Below are positions 52,099 through 61,329 of a DNA stretch of 64,000 bases, piece after piece; the first letter of the stretch is position 1, and each line of letters starts with the position of its first letter. Where the stretch lies: the NCBI RefSeq assembly GCF_001295265.1, contig NZ_LJOD01000001.1, positions 434,001 to 498,000 on the forward strand, read 5' to 3'. A model generated the notes under the pieces. That model saw nothing but the letters and a program-made list of their open reading frames with translations. It was not told the DNA's origin and did not search any database. The DNA is from Chryseobacterium indologenes. GTDB taxonomy: Bacteria; Bacteroidota; Bacteroidia; Flavobacteriales; Weeksellaceae. A program made the translations under genes and the position numbers.

Positions 52099-52311
52099 TT
52101 AAAACTTTGAGATGGTGTATTGTCCAGTTACAATATCATTATGGTCAAATTCCAGAAAAAGAATCTTTGTTTTCCCGTACCAGTATTTTTTCAGAACATA
52201 GCTCCATTCTTTATCGGGATAAAAGTTGAAGCCTTCCCCCATTTTTTGTATAATTTCTTTTTTGGAAAGTCCTATGAACTCTTCTTTTTTATCCGGGATA
52301 CTATTTTCCAT
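52099..52311 (-). CDS. Small BamE/SmpA-like protein
   Basis: 70 residues, cytoplasmic. The pattern IGLSKKEIIQKMGEGFNFYP, then WSYVLKKYWYGKTKILFLEF, with VTGQYTISKF at the end, is that of the short BamE/SmpA-type alpha-alpha-beta-beta-beta fold, without a signal peptide or lipobox. It converges with the AraC-family gene. In Bacteroidota such stand-alone versions are of unknown function. Confidence 0.6.
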   Translation of the reverse strand: MENSIPDKKEEFIGLSKKEIIQKMGEGFNFYPDKEWSYVLKKYWYGKTKILFLEFDHNDIVTGQYTISKF

Positions 52312-52528
52312 ACCTGTTTGTGTTTAATTATTAAAAATCAGAAATATTGTCTATATTTTTTCTGGGATCAATAACCGGGTAATAGGTTTTAAAAGCAATG
52401 GTGTTTAAAAGCCTCCAGCCGGTATTACACTTCAGTTACAACTGAACAGAAACTTTAATACGGCTAAAGGCATAAAAACAAATGAAAAAAAATTACGTTC
52501 TTCCCAGGTTTCTGGAAATTCTAATTTC

Positions 52529-52627
52529 TCAGATAACGAAATGCTCAGTTGCAATACATCCATCATCAGGATAGCAGATCCCGGATTTACAATGTTTGCC
52601 TTTCAGGCATCCAATCTTAATTTTCAT
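52529..52627 (-). CDS. Possible 32-residue Cys-rich peptide
   Basis: An ATG at 52627 opens KIKIGCLKGKHCKSGICYPD then DGCIATEHFVI. Four Cys in 20 residues with basic and Gly residues give it the look of a small disulfide or metal-binding peptide or a precursor peptide. There is no leader or double-Gly cleavage site. It lies in a gene-poor gap and could be chance. Confidence 0.3.
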   Translation of the reverse strand: MKIKIGCLKGKHCKSGICYPDDGCIATEHFVI

Positions 52628-52711
52628 AAAAACAAAAAATTGGTCTTACAATTTCTATTACGCTCTATCCTTTCAATGGATATCTTTTTATTGATAACAA
52701 AATTTTTGTAG

Positions 52712-52765
52712 AACAAAATTTTAACACAGAGAGTAATATCATTCCCTGTGTTAGAAAATTTTGTT
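52712..52765. other. Strong isolated hairpin
   Basis: AACAAAATTTT-AACACAGAGA (52712-52732) pairs with TCCCTGTGTTAGAAAATTTTGTT (52743-52765) apart from a two-base bulge and one mismatch. It is a terminator-like structure without an evident gene on either side, so it may end a small RNA. AACAAAATTTT also occurs once just upstream. Confidence 0.5.
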
Positions 52766-53852
52766 AATATATATGAGATTGTGTTTTCGGAAGCAAAAGT
52801 ATTTAAGTCTATGATGGACCGGGTATATCCAACTGTTAAAAAACGTTATCGGAAGAACTTTTCATCGTATAAAAATGTTAAAAAACAAAAATCAAATATC
52901 TGATAATCAAATAAATAAATAAAAAACATTGTTAATTATAACCGGTTGATAAATAAAATTATTTTTTGTTCTGATCTCTTAAATCAGGATGAAGCTTAAT
53001 AGGTGTAGACCAATTCCTTCTTTCATTATCTTTCTATACGCCATTGCATTTATACAGCATTAAATCATAAAAAGCGATAATTACTCCTTAACAACTTCTA
53101 CAATAAACTTTCAGGCATTATATTACTAATCTGACAAATGAAAAGAGTATAAAACCTGAAAAACAACACTAAATAACCCTTATTCAGATATTTTCAAAAA
53201 AATAACATCAAAATTTAACCAATATCAGTAATACGTAGTATATTTTAAATATATTAATAAAAAAGAAAATATAACACCCTATCTTACAATCAAATACGCT
53301 ATTATTAATTAACATTATTTCCCCAAAAAACACAATAGATTAACAACTATTAACAGCAGTCAATAGCAGGAAATTCAGATTATTGACATTATTTTACACC
53401 ACACTTACTTTTCAACAACACACAATGATGAAAAACTATTTCAATTCCAGAGGAATATCAGTGCACTGAATAGTCTGAATTGAATTTCGCTGTCTTGATC
53501 AGGCACAATTTAAAAAGCATTTAAATAATTTTAGTTGTGCCTTGGCAGCGGGTATCTTATCTGACCTCAGATCATTTTAAGCCTGTCAGCCATGATGCGT
53601 CCAGATTCACATCGCAGGCCTCTCATCGCTTAGTGAGAGCAAGCTACCCTTAATAAAGCTTAGAATTGATGTTATATTATAAGAATATTACCGATCTCAA
53701 TACGTGAAAATAAGTATTTTGACTTGCTATGAATTAAATTTACTAAAAGCATTTGAAGCCGTTTGCTAAGTCCTTAAGGAGGCACTACCTGGTAGCTATT
53801 CCTTTTTATGTTAATATAAAGTCGGGACTAAAAGATCATTTTGAAATGCATT
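52766..53852. other. 1.1-kb non-coding stretch with several inverted repeats
   Basis: No gene supported. 52800-53400 is very AT-rich. 53480-53800 is less so and holds GGCACAA...TTGTGCC (53500-53545, 25-base loop), CTCTCA-TCGCTTAG-TGAGAG (about 53619-53638), TCCTTAAGGA and CTACCTGGTAG (53770-53795). These could be parts of a structured RNA or of a decayed mobile element. Neither a known RNA family nor a transposase fragment was recognised. Confidence 0.4.
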
Positions 53853-55778
53853 TTACGCCAGTTTCCGGATAAATTCATCCAGATCATCAGCCTTTTCAAG
53901 TCCTAATTTCTGTTTAAGCCTGTATTTACTCATCCGGATGCTTTTAGGTTCTACGTTAAGCAGCATCGCCATTTCTTTCGTACTCCGGTTCATAAAAATG
54001 TAGGCACAATATTTCAGATCTAACGAGGTGAGCCTGTGGCCGGCTTTTTCCTGCAGACGGTTATAAAAATCAGGGTGAATTTCCCGAAGATCTGTTTTGA
54101 ATTCTTCAAAATCACGGTCAATATGGGAATGTTCTTTCAGGATTTTATTCAGGTTAAAATTATCAAGGTTTTTTCCGGGATTTTCCTCCAGTTGATTTTT
54201 AAGGCTCTGAAGGATTTTATTTTTTTGTTCTACCTGAAGGTTCCCGGCAAGAACTTCTTTCTGAAGGATTTCTTTTTGAGCCAGTATCACCATTTGCTCG
54301 GTCTGCAGGCGGTCTGCTTCTTTTTCTTTTAAACGGGCAATCAGTTCTGCTTTTTCTTTTTCAACGGCCATAATCAGGGTTTCGTCCTGTTTTACCTGGG
54401 CCAGCAGCCGTGCTTCCTCTCTTTCCTGTTCAAGGATTTTTTCGCGCTGTAAAGAATAGCGAAGTCTGAAATGATAAGAACGGAACATAAACAATAATCC
54501 AAGCAGCAGCGCTACAGCAATTCCGATATAAAGGTATTTCTGGGTTTTATGCAGGGCCTCTCTTTCTTTCAGATATTTTATTTCCTGCTCTTTTTCTTTA
54601 GCCTGATATTGCGCTTCCAGTTTTTTCCCTGCGCTGTTCTGCTCGCTGTCAAATATTTTCCTGTAATCTTCCTGATAGGCTTTTTGGTATTCCAGCGCTT
54701 TAGCGTAATCTTTTTTCCGCTCGGCAAGTTCCGACAGATCTTTGTAAATAGAAGACCGGATGTAATAATCGGGTGTAGGGCTGCTTAGCATCAAAGATAA
54801 AGCCTGTAGCAGATAGGATTCTGCAAGTCCGAAATTTCCATTGCGTTTGGCATCTTCATTCATAATTCCAAAGGAAGCCGCCTGCATTCTCATATCTTTG
54901 CCTTTTGTAGCGTAACGCAGTGCAATATCAGCATAATGGCGTATCGAGTCTGTTATCTGTGCCGATGCCGGAAAGTGGCGGTTATAAGCATCTGCAATAT
55001 TAACACTTGGAATGGAGATCAACTGCGTATTCTTCATGTAAGGTTCATGTGCCACATATACCTCAACAGCTTTTTTCTGAGCTGCCAGTGCAGAATCGAG
55101 CAGCTTTCTGTTTTGTGTTTTTCTGAACCGGTCTGCCGCCGCTGAGCCAACAGCCTGCCAGGATTCACAGAGGTTATTGGGGTCGTTGCTTTTTTGGGCT
55201 GCTTCAAGAGAAAGTAAGGCATATTTACTTTCATTGTCCACATCTTCCCAGGTACTGAATATACCATAAAATGCATAATAAATAGAGGCTTCTTCTTTCC
55301 AGTATCCTTTGCCTTTAATCCATTGCAGGGCTTTCAGCTGTGCAGCAACAGCATCTTTCTGATTTCCCTGATAATCCAGGGTTCTCCCCTTCCCGTACCA
55401 TGCCCAGGATTTGGCTTTTATGTCTTTGGTTTGTCCGGCAAAAAATATGCTGCTATCCGTATCCTTATTGGCAAGATCTATCTTCTGCATGCTTAAATAC
55501 ACTGCCGAACGGGTTTCGTAAGCATATACCTTATACCTGGCGTCCTTCTCTTTTTCTGCCAGATCAATGGCCTGTTGTGCCAGCTTCAGGGCTTCTTTCT
55601 GATCGTAATAACGTACTATACCAGCTAACCGGGACAGTATCATCACTTTTTCCTGTCTTCCGGCTGCGGGTGATTTCACCAGATTATAAAGACTATCAGT
55701 ATAATGGTTCTGAGCAGTGCCGGACATAGGAAACAACCCTAAAAGCAACCAAAATATATGAGTGATTCTATGTTTCAT
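53853..55778 (-). CDS. TPR-containing LuxR-type regulator
   Basis: 641 residues: signal peptide ending GTAQ, about seven TPR-like hairpins (residues 35-390), a transmembrane helix (YLYIGIAVALLLGLLFMF), a long coiled coil (EREEARLLAQVKQDETLIMA), and a C-terminal helix-turn-helix (LTSLDLKYCAYIFMNRSTKE; LLNVEPKSIRMSKYRLKQK). This is the Bacteroidota transmembrane TPR-LuxR type. GTCTAC repeats about 130 bases upstream could be its own binding sites. Confidence 0.88.
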   Translation of the reverse strand: MKHRITHIFWLLLGLFPMSGTAQNHYTDSLYNLVKSPAAGRQEKVMILSRLAGIVRYYDQKEALKLAQQAIDLAEKEKDARYKVYAYETRSAVYLSMQKIDLANKDTDSSIFFAGQTKDIKAKSWAWYGKGRTLDYQGNQKDAVAAQLKALQWIKGKGYWKEEASIYYAFYGIFSTWEDVDNESKYALLSLEAAQKSNDPNNLCESWQAVGSAAADRFRKTQNRKLLDSALAAQKKAVEVYVAHEPYMKNTQLISIPSVNIADAYNRHFPASAQITDSIRHYADIALRYATKGKDMRMQAASFGIMNEDAKRNGNFGLAESYLLQALSLMLSSPTPDYYIRSSIYKDLSELAERKKDYAKALEYQKAYQEDYRKIFDSEQNSAGKKLEAQYQAKEKEQEIKYLKEREALHKTQKYLYIGIAVALLLGLLFMFRSYHFRLRYSLQREKILEQEREEARLLAQVKQDETLIMAVEKEKAELIARLKEKEADRLQTEQMVILAQKEILQKEVLAGNLQVEQKNKILQSLKNQLEENPGKNLDNFNLNKILKEHSHIDRDFEEFKTDLREIHPDFYNRLQEKAGHRLTSLDLKYCAYIFMNRSTKEMAMLLNVEPKSIRMSKYRLKQKLGLEKADDLDEFIRKLA

Positions 55779-55865
55779 TAGATTCTAAATTTAGATAAAT
55801 AGTATGGCACCACATCTATCAAAATGAAGCAGATATTCCTACTTATTTCCCTAATCATTAAGGAT

Positions 55866-55930
55866 GTCTACACCACAAAAATAGCCTATTTTATGAAGAT
55901 TTAAAACCATGTAGACACATTGTAGACGCA
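55866..55930 (-). promoter_or_regulatory. GTCTAC repeat cluster upstream of the TPR-LuxR gene
   Basis: GTAGAC occurs at 55911 and 55922, an 11-base step (on the minus strand GTCTAC-AATGT-GTCTAC), and the inverse GTCTAC at 55866. A closely similar pair motif lies at 62439-62488. Position and repeat style suggest a regulator binding site; which protein binds it is unknown. Confidence 0.45.
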
Positions 55931-55993
55931 TCCGGTTTCTCTATGTAGTTAATTTGTAGCCGGATAAATAATCAGCCGATTGATCACAGCATA

Positions 55994-56001
55994 TATCTTT
56001 G
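55994..56001 (+). promoter_or_regulatory. -7 box in the 55.8-56.1 kb gap
   Basis: TATCTTTG, about 115 bases before the DUF4870 start. A match to TAnnTTTG on the plus strand with no clear -33. The rest of the gap holds the GTCTAC repeats and no gene. Confidence 0.4.
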
Positions 56002-56116
56002 TTTCGGAAGTAAAACAAGCCATTCTTCTCACAACAGAACTGTCATAAAAAAGAATCAGTTCATCACTATGGATATTTCATCAAAAATATATTTTATCAA
56101 CATAAAAATTATCAAA

Positions 56117-56440
56117 ATGGACAACAAAACACTTTCTATCGTTTCGTATATCAGCATTATAGGCTGGTTAATCGCTTATTTTATGGGTAAGGATAATTCT
56201 GACAGCCTTTTAAGGTATCATTTAAGACAATCATTGGGACTGGCTATTACCAGTATCCTATTTTCTGTAGTATTGAACATACTTGCTATGATTATTCCGG
56301 CATTGGGTATTTTAGGAATACTAAGCTTAGGAATTGTGATTCTGTGGATCATCGGTATTATTAATGCGGCCAACAATACCCAAAAGCCTCTTCCGGTTAT
56401 CGGAAAAATGTTTGAAGATAAATTTTCTTTTATTGGTTAA
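56117..56440 (+). CDS. DUF4870-domain membrane protein
   Basis: 107 residues from ATG 56117; the frame is open to 56069, but the domain starts MDNKTLSIVSYISIIGWLIA directly after this Met. It has three or four hydrophobic helices, the SLLRYHLRQSLGLAI segment with the RYHxxQ signature, and ends at the usual place. DUF4870/Tic20-like proteins are small inner-membrane proteins of unknown function. Monocistronic by position. Confidence 0.82.
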   Translation: MDNKTLSIVSYISIIGWLIAYFMGKDNSDSLLRYHLRQSLGLAITSILFSVVLNILAMIIPALGILGILSLGIVILWIIGIINAANNTQKPLPVIGKMFEDKFSFIG

Positions 56441-56676
56441 CATAAAATATAATGCTCTTAACTGTGGCTGCCTGAATGTCAGTCCGGATAAGCATTCCTG
56501 ATTTGAACAAAACGGAAGTATGGAGATTGAATTATGAAACTTATAAGATATAAACACTGCTTTATGTTTATCTGTTATTCATTATATGGTTGCTAAAATA
56601 CCTTCCAATCTCCTGCCGTTTTAACCTAAACTTTCACCCTAATTCACATGACTATAAATATTAAAAAACTTTTATT

Positions 56677-57285
56677 ATGATCATTTTTGGACTTAGAAGC
56701 GGAAATCTTAAATCCGATGATGGGCCTTTAGCCGACTGTGCTCACTGCCATTCCAGCAAGACTGTACACCTCCACTTTTATGTAAGATATATCCACATCT
56801 TCTGGATACCGCTTATCCCTTTATACAAAACCGGTATAAGCCAATGCAGCCATTGTAAGCAGTCTCTTGACAAAGCACAGATGTCTCCTCAGCTGTTAGC
56901 CGGCTATGCAGCCGCCCGGAAAAAGACTAGAATACCTTTAAAGTATTACAGCTGGCCAATCATTGCCTTTCTGTTTATCCTATTCGCTCTGTTTGCTGTT
57001 CTCTTTGAAAACAAAGATACCAAAGCCTGGCTGCAGCAACCCAAATCCGGCGACATCTATGAAATGAAAGAAGACGGCCGGTATGCCCTCTATCGTGTGA
57101 AGGCAATTAAAGGGGACAGCATATTTATGAATCCTCATAAATTCACCGCAGAAAAGCTATCCGAATTGAGAAAACTGAAAAACGATCATCCCGAAAGCTA
57201 TTCAGATAGTGCCATTGGGCTCACCCGCCACGAGCTTGAGGTGCTCTATACCTCAAAAGTACTTAAAAAGATCAGCAGAAAATAG
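56677..57285 (+). CDS. Zinc-ribbon membrane protein
   Basis: 202 residues. Two Cys-x-x-Cys pairs (DCAHCHSS; QCSHCKQS) surround YIHIFWIPLIPLYKTG, a zinc-ribbon arrangement known from zinc-ribbon 15-like membrane-associated proteins. One transmembrane helix follows (WPIIAFLFILFALFAVLF), then a charged C-terminal domain (GDIYEMKEDGRYALYRVKAI). First gene of a close-packed group; the next gene starts two bases after its stop. Confidence 0.7.
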   Translation: MIIFGLRSGNLKSDDGPLADCAHCHSSKTVHLHFYVRYIHIFWIPLIPLYKTGISQCSHCKQSLDKAQMSPQLLAGYAAARKKTRIPLKYYSWPIIAFLFILFALFAVLFENKDTKAWLQQPKSGDIYEMKEDGRYALYRVKAIKGDSIFMNPHKFTAEKLSELRKLKNDHPESYSDSAIGLTRHELEVLYTSKVLKKISRK

Positions 57286-57287
57286 AA

Positions 57288-57860
57288 ATGAAGCGGCTGC
57301 AATTCATATTGATTTTGTGGTCAGTAATGGCATTTAATCCTGGCTGGGCTCAGCAGAAGCATGAAAAGAGCGTCCAGCAGCAGTTGAAAAACGGTCAAGG
57401 GACTGATGATGTACTGGAAGCACTATCTGGACAGGAATTTATTACCGGAGATTTTAACGGGGACCGGCAGCCGGACACCCTGACTGTATCATTTGTCAGC
57501 CGTATTGATAACAGCCCTATCCTCATCAATACAGATTTGGATTATGATCAGCTGATTCAGAAAACCGTTGCCAAAAAGCCCATTTTAGAGCTCACTTCCG
57601 ACAACTTACAAACTTTGCATCTGAATAAGGACAATTTCTATATCCTAGGCCTTGATTTACTGCAAAACATCGGAAATATCAATACGTTTCCCGGTGATGA
57701 AATAGCCGTTATCCTCAAAGCAGCCGATTGGTCCGGTATAAATGTGTGTTCCATATATACTTATAGCCGTTCGGGATGGATAAAAATCAAAGAAACAGAG
57801 ATAAGAGAAGAAGAAATACCCGATATTCGTACAAGAAAATTTAAACCATGGAAGAGATAA
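57288..57860 (+). CDS. Exported protein with calcium-type FG-GAP-like motif
   Basis: 190 residues with signal peptide (FILILWSVMAFNPGWAQ). The mature part has FITGDFNGDRQPDTLTVSF, the DxNxDxxxD calcium loop of FG-GAP/dockerin-like repeats, and later NTFPGDEIAVILKAADWSG. It starts two bases after the zinc-ribbon gene and its 3' end overlaps the next gene by 13 bases, so the three are co-transcribed. Function unknown. Confidence 0.65.
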   Translation: MKRLQFILILWSVMAFNPGWAQQKHEKSVQQQLKNGQGTDDVLEALSGQEFITGDFNGDRQPDTLTVSFVSRIDNSPILINTDLDYDQLIQKTVAKKPILELTSDNLQTLHLNKDNFYILGLDLLQNIGNINTFPGDEIAVILKAADWSGINVCSIYTYSRSGWIKIKETEIREEEIPDIRTRKFKPWKR

Positions 57861-58384
57861 AAAAACAGCTGGACCAATTGTCCGGTTCCAATAGAAAGTA
57901 TTATGAATTTGAGTTCTCAAAATTGAACGAAGAAGAAAAGCGGCGTCTTGAGGAACTCGTTCAGCGGATGGTGCAATCCGGGGCAAGAAAGCCTCTTGAC
58001 TGGGCATGGAGCGAATTCCGGGAAGGAATTCCGCAATGGGCAAGGTTTATGATCCTGAAAGAGATGTATCTGTCCGCTCATGATGTAGCCGGTAATATAG
58101 ATGCTGCTGAGGAATTCAATCCGGAAATGAGCCGGAATTATGATGAAATGGGTTCCGTAATCGGTACAGAGAAACTTCATCAGTTCCTGACCGGTTATGC
58201 AAAAGGAATGCTCTACAATATGCTCGGTATCTTTGATGAAGGAAATTTTGATTATGAAAGTAATGACAGCTGGATCCTGATGACCCAAAACAGGAAAACA
58301 GATGAACCGGGGAAACCTATAAGCGGACTGCACGAGGATTTTTTAGAATTTGAAGAACAGATAGAAATTCCTCCTCAAATCTGA
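57848..58384 (+). CDS. Acidic protein of unknown function
   Basis: 178 residues, helical, acidic, no signal peptide. Segments KLNEEEKRRLEELVQRMVQS and EFREGIPQWARFMILKEMYL. The overlap of 13 bases with the exported-protein gene suggests coupling. Could be an immunity-type protein; family not recognised. Confidence 0.6.
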   Translation: MEEIKKQLDQLSGSNRKYYEFEFSKLNEEEKRRLEELVQRMVQSGARKPLDWAWSEFREGIPQWARFMILKEMYLSAHDVAGNIDAAEEFNPEMSRNYDEMGSVIGTEKLHQFLTGYAKGMLYNMLGIFDEGNFDYESNDSWILMTQNRKTDEPGKPISGLHEDFLEFEEQIEIPPQI

Positions 58385-58508
58385 TTGCATCTTTTTTAAA
58401 CGGACTACCATAAGAGCCTGAAAACCATAAATCCTTATCCATATATTCATGATGCCAATCTGCTCTAACATAAAAACAACAGTATATTACCGTTAATCCC
58501 ATTTTAGT

Positions 58509-59252
58509 ATGATGACAGAAGAAAATATTACGCTATATCCCGAACCTTCCAAGGTTTTTACTGACCCGTCTCTGGCGATGTATTTCAAGCCTCTTCTGAC
58601 CACTTTAGCCCATCTTAAAGGACAACAATACACAATACATCTTTTAAGCACGGATGGACTGATCTGTAAGGAAGAAAGTTCTGTTAAATATTCGGAGAAT
58701 TATCTTTTCGGATTCCGGGATCATCACGGGATTTATGAATTCCTGGGAAATCCGGAAGTGTTTATCAACAATACTTCTGTTCCGGCGTTGTATGAACTGC
58801 TGCTGCAGGATTTTCTTGAAAACAGAGATGAATACCTTAAAGCCAAAAAGACCGTAAAGGAATACCTGATGGATATTCGTGAGCCCATTTTATCTCTACC
58901 GGAGCTTGATGACACAGATGCTGCCCAGTACTATGCAAAGGCATTTTACAGCTATGAATTCACAAAATATTATTATCAGAAATACGGTGTTCACAGACAT
59001 ATTTCGGTAGTTACCGAAGGCTGGGGCAAAAATACGGACCCCTTTCTTCTGGATAAAGAAGACGGACAGGATGTACTGGAAGAATTCCTGATGAATATGG
59101 AAGAAGACTCTCTGCATGACTATGGTCTGAATCCGGAGCAATTTATAGCAGGAACAGAACGCAGAAGGTTTGTTTCCCTTTCAGGCGGCCTGGTTCTCGC
59201 ACTGAGAGATCCTGAGAATGATATTATCTACATCGCAGAATACGGTTCTTAA
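58509..59252 (+). CDS. Protein of unknown function
   Basis: 247 residues, acidic, cytoplasmic. Starts MMTEENITLYPEPSKVFTDP; the second Met is an equally good start. The middle has SLPELDDTDAAQYYAKAFYS and the end LSGGLVLALRDPENDIIYIAEYG. Followed closely by a decayed repeat and a broken SUKH gene, so the region resembles the immunity-like array. No family recognised. Confidence 0.58.
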   Translation: MMTEENITLYPEPSKVFTDPSLAMYFKPLLTTLAHLKGQQYTIHLLSTDGLICKEESSVKYSENYLFGFRDHHGIYEFLGNPEVFINNTSVPALYELLLQDFLENRDEYLKAKKTVKEYLMDIREPILSLPELDDTDAAQYYAKAFYSYEFTKYYYQKYGVHRHISVVTEGWGKNTDPFLLDKEDGQDVLEEFLMNMEEDSLHDYGLNPEQFIAGTERRRFVSLSGGLVLALRDPENDIIYIAEYGS

Positions 59253-59269
59253 TATAAATGGAATAAGGA

Positions 59270-59325
59270 TAGCCGAAGTTACTTTTAGTAATACGTTTAT
59301 TCTTATCCAGGACTGAGGTTAACTA
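59270..59325. repeat. MITE-like dispersed repeat, internally deleted copy 3
   Basis: CGAAGTTACTTTTAGTAATACG joined directly to TTATTCTTATCCAGGACTGAGG. The two blocks match the left-middle and right end of copy 2 (47480-47640) with the roughly 110 bases between them missing. Confidence 0.6.
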
Positions 59326-59332
59326 TAGATAT

Positions 59333-59625
59333 ATGACAACTTTAACAGCAATAGAACAGCAGTTTGGTTTCACTTATCCGAAACTGTATCATAATATGCA
59401 GTTTATGAGCTTCCTGATGAGGAAAACTTCAGAGAAGACCTTAAGAATTTTATCCGGACTCATCAAAAATATCTGCCAGCGGCACAGGTACAGGTGTTAG
59501 AAGAGATTTATGCAGCCCAGGCAGAACATAAGGCAATTATTAATGAATCCCGGTTACCGTTTCTTTTGAAAAAACACATTAACTTTGAGAAACTCAATCA
59601 GGAATTTAAATATCAAAACAGCTAG
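59333..59625 (+). pseudogene. Broken SUKH (SMI1/KNR4-like) immunity gene
   Basis: ATG at 59333 opens MTTLTAIEQQFGFTYPKLYH, a SUKH-like N-terminus, then shifts out of frame. A second frame, beginning about 59404, reads YELPDEENFREDLKNFIRTH and ends NQEFKYQNS at the stop at 59625. The two ends belong to one protein type but the usual central SUKH part is missing, so the gene has both an internal deletion and a frameshift. It ends five bases before the CocE-like gene. Confidence 0.6.
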
Positions 59626-59629
59626 ATCT

Positions 59630-61327
59630 ATGAAATCTATCTTCATGCTGATCACTTTTGTATTCGCAGGTACTGTTTCTGTTTTCGGACAAAAGCTGAA
59701 ATCTCCCGACACTGATTTTATGATTCAGGACAGTATTATGATTCCAACCCGGAGCGGCGTTCCGATCTCTGCTATTATCGTACGGAAAAAGGGTAACCAC
59801 CGGCCGGTTCCGGCTATTCTGTTTTATACCACCTACTATGAGGGACCTGGTGATGCCATTCTTGGCAAAAGGTCTGCAGACAGAGACTATGTGGGCATTG
59901 TAGCTTATGCTAGGGGAATCAGAACAGACCTGAAAAACTATAGCCCCTATGAGCATGAAGGATCAGACATTTATGATATTATTGAATGGATTACCCAACA
60001 AAAATGGTGCAACGGAAAAGTGGGTATGCTGGGAGGAAGCTACACCGGCTTTTCCCAATGGGCTGCTGCAAAGAAAATTCATCCGGCCCTGAAGACCATT
60101 GTTCCGCAGGTTGCTGTAATGCCCGGCTTTGATATGCCTTATGAAAATAATGTGCCTATTGGCAATATATTGAGCTGGTCCAACGACAATATTTATAAAT
60201 ATCCGCCATTAAGAAGAAGTCTTCCCTTTGAATGGTTTGATAACGGAAGCTCATTCCGAAGCCTGGACAGTCTGTCCGGCCGGCAAAACCCAATATTCAG
60301 AAAATGGATTGATCATCCGGCATATGACCGGTACTGGCAGTCTCTGGTTCCTTCTCCTGAAGAGTATGCCAGGATTAACATTCCTGTTCTGAGTACAACA
60401 GGATATTATGACGGTTCGCAGCTTTCAGCACTGGAATACTTCAAACTGCATACCCGGTACAACAAAAATGCTGATCATTATTTTGTTATCGGACCTTATG
60501 ATCATATCGGCGGGCAGAGAAATGCCCAACCTGATCTGATGGGGTATACTATTGATCCGGCAGCCCACATCAATATGCGTGAACTTGCTTATGAGTGGCT
60601 GGATTTTATTTTAAAGGGTGCACCTAAACCTGCCCTTCTTAAAGATAAAGTAAATTATCAGGTAATGGGAGCCAATATCTGGAAACACAGTCCCGATCTG
60701 ACTAAAATCAATAATGATACACTAACCTTGTATTTAACAGAAAAAAGGGGCAGCCAAGGTTATCTGCTTGGAAAAAAGCACCCGAGGCGTGCTTCTTTTA
60801 TCCCTCAGACCGTAGATTTTAAAGACCGTAACAATCAGAATAACTATTTCACGCCAACCCTGATATTTGATACCCTCGATGTCAGTAACGGTGTTCTGTA
60901 TACGACAGATGCATTTGATTCTGATTTTGAAATGAGCGGTTCTTTTACAGGAAACCTTTTTGCCTCCATCAATAAAAAAGACCTTGATGTTTCTCTGGCT
61001 TTATACCAGATTCTTCCCAACGGCCGGTACTTTCTGTTAACCCGCTATGTAGGCAGGGCATCCTATGCGAAGGACAACAGTAAACGTCAGTTGCTGCAAG
61101 CAGGCAGAAAAGAAAGTATTCCGGTTCATACAACCCGGTTTGTCAGCAAAAAAATTGCTAAAGGAAGCCGTTTTGCAATTCTTTTAAATACAAACAAACA
61201 TCCTTTTGAAGAAATTAACTACGGATCGGGAAAGGAGGTTCATGATGAAACGATACGGGACGCCCAAGAACCGTTACAAATCAAATGGCATACCGACAGC
61301 TTTATTAAAATTCCGGTCCGTAAGTAA
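59630..61327 (+). CDS. CocE/NonD-family hydrolase (X-Pro dipeptidyl-peptidase S15 type)
   Basis: 565 residues from ATG 59630; the frame extends to 59585 but the signal peptide KSIFMLITFVFAGTVSVFGQ starts here. The catalytic Ser is in GMLGGSYTGFSQ, the Asp in STTGYYDGSQLS and the His in GPYDHIGGQ. A C-terminal jelly-roll (LDVSNGVLYTTDAFDSDFEM onwards) completes the family layout. Exported. Substrates range from peptides to esters and acylases in this family, so the substrate is open. Confidence 0.88.
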   Translation: MKSIFMLITFVFAGTVSVFGQKLKSPDTDFMIQDSIMIPTRSGVPISAIIVRKKGNHRPVPAILFYTTYYEGPGDAILGKRSADRDYVGIVAYARGIRTDLKNYSPYEHEGSDIYDIIEWITQQKWCNGKVGMLGGSYTGFSQWAAAKKIHPALKTIVPQVAVMPGFDMPYENNVPIGNILSWSNDNIYKYPPLRRSLPFEWFDNGSSFRSLDSLSGRQNPIFRKWIDHPAYDRYWQSLVPSPEEYARINIPVLSTTGYYDGSQLSALEYFKLHTRYNKNADHYFVIGPYDHIGGQRNAQPDLMGYTIDPAAHINMRELAYEWLDFILKGAPKPALLKDKVNYQVMGANIWKHSPDLTKINNDTLTLYLTEKRGSQGYLLGKKHPRRASFIPQTVDFKDRNNQNNYFTPTLIFDTLDVSNGVLYTTDAFDSDFEMSGSFTGNLFASINKKDLDVSLALYQILPNGRYFLLTRYVGRASYAKDNSKRQLLQAGRKESIPVHTTRFVSKKIAKGSRFAILLNTNKHPFEEINYGSGKEVHDETIRDAQEPLQIKWHTDSFIKIPVRK

Positions 61328-61329
61328 TT

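Noticed and set aside
53540..53800. tmRNA, RNase P or SRP RNA
   Set aside because: Inverted repeats exist but none of the conserved cores I know for these RNAs was found.
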